DNA of 5,621 nucleotides from the NCBI GenBank assembly GCA_938084085.1, contig CALKDV010000426.1, forward strand, positions 1 to 5,621, written 5' to 3'. The notes beneath the pieces are model-generated. The model was given only the letters and a program-made list of their open reading frames with translations. It ran no database searches and was not told the origin of the DNA. The stretch's first letter is position 1, and every line of letters starts with the position of its first letter. Source of the stretch: an uncultured Nannocystaceae bacterium. Its GTDB lineage: Bacteria; Myxococcota_A; Polyangia; Nannocystales; Nannocystaceae. Made by a program: the position numbers and the translations under genes. This document shows, one piece after another, positions 1 to 5,621 of this stretch.

Positions 1-1
1 C

Positions 2-277
2 GTGATCGCGACCTTCGATCCGCGCGCCTGGTTGCGACGAAGAGCGTGGGGCGCTCGGCTCGCAGCGTTGGTGATTGTTCTGAGCGCCGTGGCGGTGACC
101 GTCCCGATGTTCGTGGGAGAACCCTTTGGGCTCGAGGCCAAGGTCGGTGCGCTCGCCGCCGTCATCGTGTTCAACCTTCAGCAGCTGTGGCTCAAGTTCG
201 TTCGGGACCACACGCGTGAACCGTCCCAGTGCCACGTCCGCGGCAGATGGAGCCTTGAGGTGCCCCGCGGCACCTGA
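2..277 (+). CDS. Small two-helix membrane protein, possibly the C-terminal end of a longer gene
   Basis: I do not recognise this protein. The frame is open from the window edge to a TGA at 275-277. A GTG at position 2 could start it, but the upstream sequence is missing, so this may only be the tail of a larger gene. As read it has 91 residues, with an Arg-rich patch (about residues 12-19), a hydrophobic segment (about 18-39), a short loop, and a second hydrophobic segment (about 47-66). A polar tail of about 25 residues follows. The arrangement fits an integral membrane hairpin with a basic N-terminus. Third codon positions are mostly G or C, as expected for a real gene here. The TGA shares its last base with an ATG at 277, but that ATG opens a doubtful frame. 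No function is proposed. Confidence 0.5.
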   Translation: MIATFDPRAWLRRRAWGARLAALVIVLSAVAVTVPMFVGEPFGLEAKVGALAAVIVFNLQQLWLKFVRDHTREPSQCHVRGRWSLEVPRGT

Positions 278-408
278 TGCGATGGAGATCGACACCACGC
301 GATCCTCTCTCGTGTGCCCGAACCCCCCTGACACGCATTTGCGACCTTCGCTGCACATATCATCAGAGAGAAGGAATTTTGAAGGAAGCCGACACTCACC
401 GGACCGCC

Positions 409-741
409 ATGTCCATCCCAACGCCGGGGTCGCTCAATCGAATGAACACTGACTCGCGCCCGCGAGACCTCCCGTTGGAAAGGGCGGTCTCGATGGCGAG
501 GTACCCGCCCCCGGGGATCGGGCATCGCGGTGAGCGCGAGGCTCGGGACTTGCTTCGGTCCGATGGAGAGGTGCTCGCGGACGAGGATCTCTCCTTTTCG
601 CGCGGCGTCGACGGAATGCTCGCGTTCGAAGCGAACCGCGGATGGGTTGTTGGCTCGCAACGGCAGCCGGTGGGCAGGAAGGGGCGACACGCGTTTATGG
701 AGGTCTCCGTTGAAAAACCTCGTGGTATGACGCGGCTGTGA
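409..741 (+). CDS. Doubtful small reading frame in the stretch before the four-helix protein gene
   Basis: This entry covers the 460-base stretch 278-737, which has no convincing gene. One + strand frame is open from 277 to a TGA at 739-741, with possible ATG starts at 277, 409 and 442. The 409 start gives about 110 residues, rich in Arg, Gly, Asp and Glu, with no signal peptide, membrane helix or known motif. In its favour, the TGA overlaps the GTG start of the next gene by four bases (GTGA). A hand count over 481-720 also gives G/C at about 73, 50 and 75 percent of first, second and third codon positions, which is weakly coding-like. Against it, the third-position bias is well below that of the certain genes (19 of 20 in one line of the oxidase gene). 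The part from 277 to about 400 reads as non-coding, no ribosome site sits at a sensible distance, and an antisense frame fits almost as well. A leader or decayed gene is equally possible. Confidence 0.22.
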   Translation: MSIPTPGSLNRMNTDSRPRDLPLERAVSMARYPPPGIGHRGEREARDLLRSDGEVLADEDLSFSRGVDGMLAFEANRGWVVGSQRQPVGRKGRHAFMEVSVEKPRGMTRL

Positions 742-1583
742 GGTTCCTTGGGAGGATCGCCATCCGGCGGAGGCAAAGCGTCGCGTGCTGCACGCTCCTG
801 CTTTGCGCCGTGTTTCCACCGGCCGCGGACGCCTCGGGGCAAGACCCCGAGGCCGCGGCGTTGACGGACGGACGGGCAGACGTTCACACGTCGAGCGCTC
901 CTGAGGGCCCGCTAGAGGCAGAGGGGGAGTCACTCGACACGCCGCGGATGGTCCCGCTGACCAAAGCCCTCGCGCCTCCCACCGGCGACCGGATGCTCAT
1001 CATGGGGAGCATCTCCATGGGACTCGGACTGGCGGGGCAGATGATCGGCTTTGGCTGGATGCACCGCACGTGCAGCAAGATCGTCGACGATGAGTTTCAG
1101 GATCCAAGCTTCCAAGCGGCCGTCTCATGTGGGGTGGGCTTCGCCGCGGGCGGCGCCACGCTGTTCATGTCGGGCATCCCTCAGATTCTGGGCATGCCGT
1201 GGATCATCGCGGGCATCACCCAGCGGGGTCGGCGACGCGCGTTCGAGGACCAGCTAATGAGCGATGGATCCAAGCGGGCGCATCGTCCCGGGCTGGTGAC
1301 TACAGGGAGCGTCCTCTTGGGCGCCGGCGTGGTATTGTGGGTGGTGGCGCCTATCGCCGCGTTCCGTCATTGCGGTGAGGACCCGAGCATCACATGTTCC
1401 CTCGACACCACCACGTGGGGCTGGAATCTCGGGCTCGCGATGGTCACGGGCGGTAGCGCTATGCTCGGTTACGGCGTGGCGTACAAGCGATCCCGCAAGC
1501 GCTTTGGCACGATCCGCAGCGTGAAACTTAGCCCGACCTGGGGGCGCCACGGCGCCGGATTCACACTCCGCGGTCATTTTTGA
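738..1583 (+). CDS. Unrecognised exported/membrane protein with a duplicated two-helix hairpin
   Basis: The product has 281 residues and matches no family I can name. An in-frame TGA at 711 leaves the GTG at 738 as the only useful start, since the next Met is residue 71. It gives a plausible signal: basic residues 6-12, a hydrophobic stretch 15-29, and a small-residue cleavage region around Ala-Asp-Ala-Ser (30-33). An acidic, disordered-looking stretch follows to about 80. Hydrophobic segments lie near 85-107, 127-160, 187-209 and 228-248. The two halves resemble each other. Each has a Gly-rich helix ending in an Arg/His-Cys loop (Cys112 with Cys131; Cys212 with Cys220), then a second Gly-Gly helix ending in an Arg/Lys cluster (163-167 and 250-255). 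The last residues (about 259-281) look like a beta strand ending in Phe, a C-terminus often seen in outer-membrane or surface proteins. No good ribosome site is visible, so translation may be weak or coupled to upstream translation. It lies about 100 bases before the cytochrome gene on the same strand. Confidence 0.7.
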   Translation: MRFLGRIAIRRRQSVACCTLLLCAVFPPAADASGQDPEAAALTDGRADVHTSSAPEGPLEAEGESLDTPRMVPLTKALAPPTGDRMLIMGSISMGLGLAGQMIGFGWMHRTCSKIVDDEFQDPSFQAAVSCGVGFAAGGATLFMSGIPQILGMPWIIAGITQRGRRRAFEDQLMSDGSKRAHRPGLVTTGSVLLGAGVVLWVVAPIAAFRHCGEDPSITCSLDTTTWGWNLGLAMVTGGSAMLGYGVAYKRSRKRFGTIRSVKLSPTWGRHGAGFTLRGHF

Positions 1584-1662
1584 GACCGGGCAACTCGGCG
1601 GATCACGCGTCCGAGAATTGGATGAAATCCGCGTCCAAAGTCCGGTATCCTTCAAGCTTGAC

Positions 1663-1668
1663 GAGGAG
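1663..1668 (+). promoter_or_regulatory. Candidate ribosome binding site for the cytochrome gene
   Basis: GAGGAG lies 13 bases before the ATG at 1682. The spacing is a little long but this is the best purine-rich site in the gap. It supports 1682 over the earlier in-frame starts TTG 1580 and ATG 1622, which have no comparable site. It also fits the lipoprotein signal, which begins directly at 1682. Confidence 0.5.
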
Positions 1669-1681
1669 CTTGTTCACGCGG

Positions 1682-3865
1682 ATGCCCAAAGGTACTCGAA
1701 ACGGTCCGCGCCTTTTTGTGTGTCGTGGTCGTCTGATCGCGGCGTGCGTGGTGTCGTGCACCCTCGCGGCGTGCGGCGAACCATCGTCCGAGTCCTCGGG
1801 GGCTGGGGACGAGACCACCGACGGTGGCGCGGAGAGCGGAGGGATCAACACCACCGACACAGGAGGCGACACCACGACCACGGGCGGTGAAGAGGTCGAG
1901 GAGACTCCCTACGAGGTCCGCGTGCGGGTCACCCAAGACGGCGTCGCCAAGCAAGGGGCCACCGTGATGCAGGCGGGGAGCGCGATCCAGCAGCTCACGG
2001 ACGCGGCAGGAGAGGCGGTCGTCGCCATCGACCTGGAGATCCCTGGCGATCGGGTGGTGGTGGCGTCGACGCTGAGCGCCCGCAGCAGGGGCGCGGATGC
2101 GCCTGCGCCCGAAGAGGGGGAGGTGATCGAGGTCGCGCTCACCACGATCGCGGAAGGGGACAACGAGGCCTACACCTTCGAAGACCCGGGCACGCCCACC
2201 GACAACGGCACGACCGCCAAGTGTGCCCACTGCCACCCGAGCCAGGTGAACGACTGGGTGCGCTCACCCCACCGCGCGAGCGCGTCGAACCCGGTGGTCC
2301 AAGATGTGTATGCGGGGACGTCGGCGGCCGTCACCACCGCCGCCGCCTGCACCGCTGTGGGGGGGACGTGGGCTGCGGGGATCGGGCCCGGGGCGGTGCC
2401 CGGCGTGAGTCGCTGCTACCTCGGGGAGGGCACGTTGGCCGATTTGAACCCTTCGTGTGTTGGTGGTGTGGCGTGTGAGCTGGACGCGACGGCGTTTGGC
2501 GCCTGCGCCGATTGTCACGCCCCAGGGATCGATGGTGTCCTCGGGGGGCGGAGCTTGCTCGAAGCCGAGGGGTTCGCCTACGACTACGGGGTTCACTGCG
2601 ACGTGTGCCACAAGGTGGAGTCGGTCGACTTGAGCGCCCCAGCAGGGGTCGCGGGGCGACTTCGAATCCAACGCCCGTTGGAGGGACCGGCTGGCTCCTT
2701 TGAGTGGCTGCCGCTCACCTTCGGGCCCTTCGTGGACGTGATCAACCCTCGCATGGGCGCCACCGCCCGCGACCACTTTCAGCAGCCCGAGTTTTGTGCC
2801 GGCTGCCACGAGCTGATGCAAGAGGTGCTCGTACCGGGCGCCGCCATCGACGCCGCGCGCTGGCCCGAGGGCACCCTGCCGATCCACACCACCTTCAGCG
2901 AGTGGCAAAACGGTCCGTTCGCCGGGGTCGCGCCGTGCATCAGCTGTCATATGCCGCCAGACGCCGAGGCGGGCAACGGCGCGGACATCCCGGACCCGGA
3001 GAACGCGAGCGTCACCTTCGGCTGGATGCGCCCACAAGGGTCCATTCGCCGCCACCAATGGGGCGGGCCACGTCAGCCGGAGACGGGCTTGCTCGACGTG
3101 GCGGGGGCCGTGTTCATCGATCACACCGTGGACGCGGGCGTCCTGACGGCCAACGTCACCGTGAAGAACGTCGGGCCTGGGCATGCCCTCCCGACGGGCG
3201 AGCCCCTTCGCAGCATGGTGATGTACGTGCAGGCGCGTTGCGATACCCAGGTGCAGTCGGCGGTGGGGGGCGACGTGGTCGCGCCATTCTCGGGCGCCCT
3301 GGACGAGCGCGACGGCGCGGAGGATTGGAGCATTTGGCCAGGCGCCGAAGTGGGCGACGTGGTTCGCGTGCTGCGTTCCACGGGGGAGCATCACGACTAC
3401 GTGGGCTACGGTCCCTTTGGTGATGGGACCTTCGACGCTGTGCAAAAGGGCATGCCCAAATGGGATTTTGTCGGGCAGTCAACGGTGACGGCTGTCAACG
3501 GGGACCAGGTGACCTTCGACGCGACCTTGCCCGCAGGCGACCTTGCCTTGCGCGGGGTCGCCGTGTCGTTCGGTGCGGACCGCGACGCCCCGATGCCCAA
3601 CGCGGGCGCCCCCGGCTTCGCCTTCGCGCGGGTGTTGGCCGACGCCGACGGAGAGGTCATGGTGCCGCACCACCGCGCGGTGGATGTGGTGAGCGACAAT
3701 CGGATCTTGCCGCAGCAAGCCTGGACCTCCACCCATCGATTCGCGGTGACCTGCGCGGACCCGGTCGTAGACGTAGAGCTGGTGCATCGCGCGTGGACGC
3801 CGGCGTTAGGCGATTCGCGCGGATGGTCTGGCGGTGAGACGTTGATGGAGGCGAGCACCAAGTGA
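1682..3865 (+). CDS. Pentaheme c-type cytochrome lipoprotein, cytochrome c554-like
   Basis: This is probably a surface-anchored electron carrier or redox enzyme subunit with five covalently bound c hemes. Starting at ATG 1682 it has 727 residues. Arg-rich residues 6-17 and a hydrophobic stretch lead to a lipobox Leu-Ala-Ala-Cys at 28-31. A Thr/Gly/Glu-rich spacer runs to about 75, and residues 77-156 look like a small beta-sandwich (carboxypeptidase-regulatory type). Heme motifs CXXCH start at Cys181, 275, 306, 372 and 419. His197, 305, 365, 402 and 458 are candidate distal ligands, one per heme. The Trp-Val-Arg-Ser-Pro-His stretch after heme 1 and the Cys-His-Met-Pro after heme 5 are typical of the cytochrome c554 family. 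From about 465 to the end is a beta-rich domain with the Gly-His-Ala-Leu-Pro-Thr-Gly signature (His501) common in such cytochromes. Four extra Cys (223, 245, 259, 265) lie between hemes 1 and 2. The stop overlaps the multicopper oxidase start. Substrate and partner are inferred only. Confidence 0.93.
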   Translation: MPKGTRNGPRLFVCRGRLIAACVVSCTLAACGEPSSESSGAGDETTDGGAESGGINTTDTGGDTTTTGGEEVEETPYEVRVRVTQDGVAKQGATVMQAGSAIQQLTDAAGEAVVAIDLEIPGDRVVVASTLSARSRGADAPAPEEGEVIEVALTTIAEGDNEAYTFEDPGTPTDNGTTAKCAHCHPSQVNDWVRSPHRASASNPVVQDVYAGTSAAVTTAAACTAVGGTWAAGIGPGAVPGVSRCYLGEGTLADLNPSCVGGVACELDATAFGACADCHAPGIDGVLGGRSLLEAEGFAYDYGVHCDVCHKVESVDLSAPAGVAGRLRIQRPLEGPAGSFEWLPLTFGPFVDVINPRMGATARDHFQQPEFCAGCHELMQEVLVPGAAIDAARWPEGTLPIHTTFSEWQNGPFAGVAPCISCHMPPDAEAGNGADIPDPENASVTFGWMRPQGSIRRHQWGGPRQPETGLLDVAGAVFIDHTVDAGVLTANVTVKNVGPGHALPTGEPLRSMVMYVQARCDTQVQSAVGGDVVAPFSGALDERDGAEDWSIWPGAEVGDVVRVLRSTGEHHDYVGYGPFGDGTFDAVQKGMPKWDFVGQSTVTAVNGDQVTFDATLPAGDLALRGVAVSFGADRDAPMPNAGAPGFAFARVLADADGEVMVPHHRAVDVVSDNRILPQQAWTSTHRFAVTCADPVVDVELVHRAWTPALGDSRGWSGGETLMEASTK
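3847..3851 (+). promoter_or_regulatory. Ribosome binding site of the multicopper oxidase gene
   Basis: GGAGG lies inside the last codons of the cytochrome gene, 10 bases before the GTG at 3862. It fixes that GTG as the start and, with the four-base GTGA stop/start overlap (3862-3865), indicates translational coupling of the two genes. Confidence 0.7.
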
Positions 3866-5307
3866 ACTGGCGCGCGCGTTTCAGCGAGATGGTGAGCGCG
3901 GTCTTGATCGCGCTGCTCGTCGGGTGCGGCGAGGCGCCGGCTGCCTCGGATGACGGCGGAGGTGACGCGACAACAGCCGACGCGTCCGGAGACGGAGATG
4001 GAGACGGAGATGGAGATGGAGATGGAGATGGAGATGGAGACGGAGACGGGGAGCCGCGCCCCGCCGTGCCGCAGCCACCGGACGCCGAGGACCTCGATCC
4101 CGCACCCAACGTGGTGGAGGTGGCGTTGGTCGCCGCGCCCGCCACGTTGACGATCCACGGCGAGAGCGTGGACGGCTACGCCTACAACGGCAGCACGCCC
4201 GGCCCTACGATCCGCGCGAAGGTGGGGGACACGCTCCGCGTACAGGTGACCAACGACCTCGAGGTGCCTACCACGATCCATTGGCACGGTCTGAAGACCC
4301 CGTGGAATATGGACGGGGTCACGTGGAAGCAGAGTCCCATCGATCCTGGCGCTACCTTTGAATACACCTTCACGCTCTCGCAGGCTGGGACGTTTTGGTA
4401 TCACCCCCACTTCGACACGGCGCGTCAGGTGGATCTTGGCCTGTACGGCGCGCTGATCGTGGAGGACCCCGCAGAGCCCGCCGTGGACCACGATTGGGTG
4501 TTCGTGATGGACTCGTGGGCGGAGGACGCGAACGAGCCGCAGCACGGACTGCACGGCAGCGACATGCGCTGGACGGTCAACGGGGTGGAGGACGGCGTGC
4601 TGGAGATTCCCGACGCCGGTTCGACGCGTATGCGATTTGTGAACGTCGCCAACGCCGGATATCTCGAGCTTGACTGGCCGGGCACACGGCAGGTGGCGGC
4701 GGGGCAGGGCGTCCTGGCGGCGCCCAAGGACGCCCTGGAGGTGCTCGTGCCCGGGGACCGACTCGACCTTGAGCGGTTCGACGCCGCCGGTGGCAGCGTC
4801 GACGTGACCGCGGTAGCGTCGTCCCCGTACGGACAGACCGAGGTGGAGCCGGCGCAGCGGCTGATGACCGTGGCGTCTCCCCCGACCGCGCCGGCCACGA
4901 GCGCGTGGGCGTTCTCCGGCGCGACGCCCACCCCGGATCCGCTCTACACCGACATCGTCTACTCGCTGCAAGGCGACGTGAGCACCGACACCTGGGCCAT
5001 CAACGGCGAGCAGTTCCCCGACATCACGCCCTACGCGGTGCCCATGAGCACGTGGCAGGTCATCGAGGTGCGCAACATCTCTTTCTCTGCGCATCCATTT
5101 CACATGCACGGCCTCGTGATGGAGGTGCTCAGTGTGGATGGGGAGCCGCCCGCCGTGCAGACTATGGTGGACACCTTCAACGTCGGAATCGCGCAGACTG
5201 TGCGATTTGGCGTACTCGCGGACAACGAGGGCGAGTGGATGACCCACTGCCACATCTTGCCGCACGCGGAGGGCGGCATGATGACCGTGCTCGTGGTGGC
5301 GCCCTAG
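3862..5307 (+). CDS. Multicopper oxidase lipoprotein (laccase-like, three cupredoxin domains)
   Basis: Multicopper oxidases take single electrons from a substrate at a type 1 copper and reduce O2 to water at a trinuclear copper site. All ligands expected for four coppers are present: His140-Trp-His142-Gly, His181-Pro-His183, His411-Pro-Phe-His414-Met-His416-Gly and His462-Cys463-His464 followed by His468. Met473, ten residues after Cys463, is the expected axial ligand of type 1 copper, as in CueO or CotA. The copper-free middle domain lies roughly at 205-340. At 481 residues, with about 400 in the folded part, it is slightly short for a three-domain enzyme, and I see no Met-rich insert of the CueO type. 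Export uses a lipoprotein signal with Leu-Val-Gly-Cys at 19-22, then a spacer with a Gly-Asp repeat (43-63). The GTG start overlaps the cytochrome stop, and a GGAGG precedes it. Substrate could be a metal ion, a phenolic compound or the neighbouring cytochrome; sequence alone does not decide. Confidence 0.95.
   Translation: MNWRARFSEMVSAVLIALLVGCGEAPAASDDGGGDATTADASGDGDGDGDGDGDGDGDGDGDGEPRPAVPQPPDAEDLDPAPNVVEVALVAAPATLTIHGESVDGYAYNGSTPGPTIRAKVGDTLRVQVTNDLEVPTTIHWHGLKTPWNMDGVTWKQSPIDPGATFEYTFTLSQAGTFWYHPHFDTARQVDLGLYGALIVEDPAEPAVDHDWVFVMDSWAEDANEPQHGLHGSDMRWTVNGVEDGVLEIPDAGSTRMRFVNVANAGYLELDWPGTRQVAAGQGVLAAPKDALEVLVPGDRLDLERFDAAGGSVDVTAVASSPYGQTEVEPAQRLMTVASPPTAPATSAWAFSGATPTPDPLYTDIVYSLQGDVSTDTWAINGEQFPDITPYAVPMSTWQVIEVRNISFSAHPFHMHGLVMEVLSVDGEPPAVQTMVDTFNVGIAQTVRFGVLADNEGEWMTHCHILPHAEGGMMTVLVVAP
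3988..4047 (+). repeat. Ten tandem GGAGAY hexamers encoding a Gly-Asp linker
   Basis: Ten uninterrupted copies of GGAGAC or GGAGAT run head to tail, followed by a GGG codon. The sixth base varies in the order C, T, C, T, T, T, T, T, C, C. The repeat encodes alternating Gly-Asp at residues 43-62 of the oxidase and separates the lipid anchor from the catalytic domains. The unit is six bases, so copy-number changes keep the reading frame. Confidence 0.95.
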
Positions 5308-5316
5308 GGCGTTTTT
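5300..5316 (+). terminator. Possible short intrinsic terminator on the oxidase stop codon
   Basis: A perfect 12-base palindrome, CGCCCTAGGGCG (5300-5311), is followed at once by five T (5312-5316). Folded as RNA it gives a 4-pair CGCC/GGCG stem with a CUAG loop, possibly extended by one G-U pair. The UAG stop codon (5305-5307) lies in the loop and stem. The stem is short for an intrinsic terminator. The T-run is only on the + side, so it would serve the cytochrome-oxidase transcript and not the convergent gene. Confidence 0.45.
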
Positions 5317-5332
5317 CTTGTCGGCGTGCTCC

Positions 5333-5621
5333 TTAACCCGGCTCGGCGTCCGTGAGCAGCACGATGTGCGCGGGCGTGGTGGCGCTCTCGAGGTGGGTGG
5401 CCATCTGCGTGATGGCGTCGGTGAGCGGCGTCTGGCCCGTGGGCGTCAGGTCGGCGACGCCGTCGCGGGTCTCTGCGTGCGGGCTCCCCACGGGGGCGAG
5501 CACCTCGATCTCCTCGCAGTCGCCCTTGCGGCGGTACCCGTAGGCCACCAGGGCGAGCGGGTCGGCGGGGTTCATATTCCCCAGCAGGTTGTCTACGGCG
5601 GCGCGGGCCACCTCGATCTTT
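5333..5621 (-). CDS. von Willebrand factor A domain protein, 5' end outside the window, abrupt C-terminus
   Basis: The frame is open from the right edge to a TAA at 5335-5333, giving about 95 visible residues. The GTG at 5611 could be read as a start, but the preceding Lys-Ile-Glu continues the same helix, so the gene begins beyond the window. Recognisable vWA elements are the amphipathic helix (KIEVARAAVDNLL), the strand ending LALVAYGYRRKGDC, then EEIEV, the GQTPL turn carrying the metal-site Thr, and the strand IVLLTDAEPG with the metal-site Asp. This order matches the large group of vWA proteins with an Arg-Arg-Lys-Gly-Asp-Cys segment. Those usually have Thr-Asp-Gly followed by further residues and more strands and helices. 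Here the site reads Thr-Asp-Ala and the protein stops four residues later, so the fold lacks its last part and the gene may be a 3'-truncated remnant. It converges on the oxidase gene with 25 bases between the stops. vWA proteins usually act in protein contacts; no specific role is shown. Confidence 0.78.
   Translation of the reverse strand, partial: KIEVARAAVDNLLGNMNPADPLALVAYGYRRKGDCEEIEVLAPVGSPHAETRDGVADLTPTGQTPLTDAITQMATHLESATTPAHIVLLTDAEPG

Noticed and set aside
328..363. Sigma-70-like promoter boxes (CTGACA or TTGCGA with TATCAT)
   Set aside because: The spacers are about 24 and 13 bases, far from the usual 17, so I do not call a promoter.
178..933. A 251-codon - strand frame across the unresolved stretch and the start of the four-helix protein gene
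   Set aside because: It overlaps the signal peptide region of a plausible + strand gene and the end of the first gene, is Arg/Pro-rich throughout, and shows no motif. I kept the strand ambiguity as a finding but not the gene.
1571..1588. Hairpin CGGTC/GACCG around the stop of the four-helix protein gene as a terminator
   Set aside because: It has five pairs with an eight-base loop, and the T-run is in the loop rather than after the stem.
1580..1681. Extending the cytochrome start upstream to TTG 1580 or ATG 1622
   Set aside because: The extension adds 20-34 polar residues in front of a complete lipoprotein signal, and neither start has a ribosome site as good as GAGGAG at 1663.
2264..3445. 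A 393-codon - strand frame opposite the heme region of the cytochrome
   Set aside because: The + strand encodes five heme motifs and their likely ligands in order, so this is antisense shadow.
3988..4050. CRISPR-like array
   Set aside because: The units are six bases with no spacers and are in frame within a lipoprotein linker.
3406..5265. A 619-codon open frame on the - strand opposite the oxidase and the end of the cytochrome gene
   Set aside because: It is a shadow of two well-supported genes in GC-rich DNA. Its composition is His/Arg/Val-rich, it shows Ser-Ile/Ser-Val runs opposite the hexamer repeat, and it has no domain or motif.

Overview
This is a GC-rich window with very strong G/C bias at third codon positions in the two main genes. 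The coding style suggests a myxobacterium-like member of the Myxococcota, most likely the Nannocystis/Plesiocystis/Enhygromyxa side. The clues are lipoproteins whose signal Cys is followed by long low-complexity Thr/Gly/Asp or pure Gly-Asp linkers, and a membrane protein with a porin-like aromatic C-terminus. This taxonomic reading is an inference from style; no marker gene is present.

Layout, left to right. Positions 2-277 hold the end (or all) of a small two-helix membrane protein on the + strand. Positions 278-737 are poorly resolved, with at best one weak + strand reading frame. Positions 738-1583 encode an unrecognised secreted or membrane protein with four hydrophobic segments that look like a duplicated helical hairpin. 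After a roughly 100-base gap comes the core of the window. This is a 727-residue pentaheme c-type cytochrome lipoprotein (1682-3865) whose stop overlaps by four bases the GTG start of a 481-residue three-domain multicopper oxidase lipoprotein (3862-5307). A small palindrome with a T-run sits on the oxidase stop codon and could terminate the transcript. The right edge (5333-5621, - strand) holds the C-terminal part of a von Willebrand factor A protein that ends abruptly inside its fold.

The cytochrome and the oxidase are almost certainly co-expressed. Both have lipoprotein signals and flexible spacers, so both probably sit on the membrane surface facing the periplasm or the outside. The simplest model is a redox pair in which the hemes carry electrons to or from the trinuclear copper site, where O2 is reduced. 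The electron donor (metal ion, phenolic, or other protein) cannot be read from sequence. The four-helix protein upstream may belong to the same transcript but has no assignable role.
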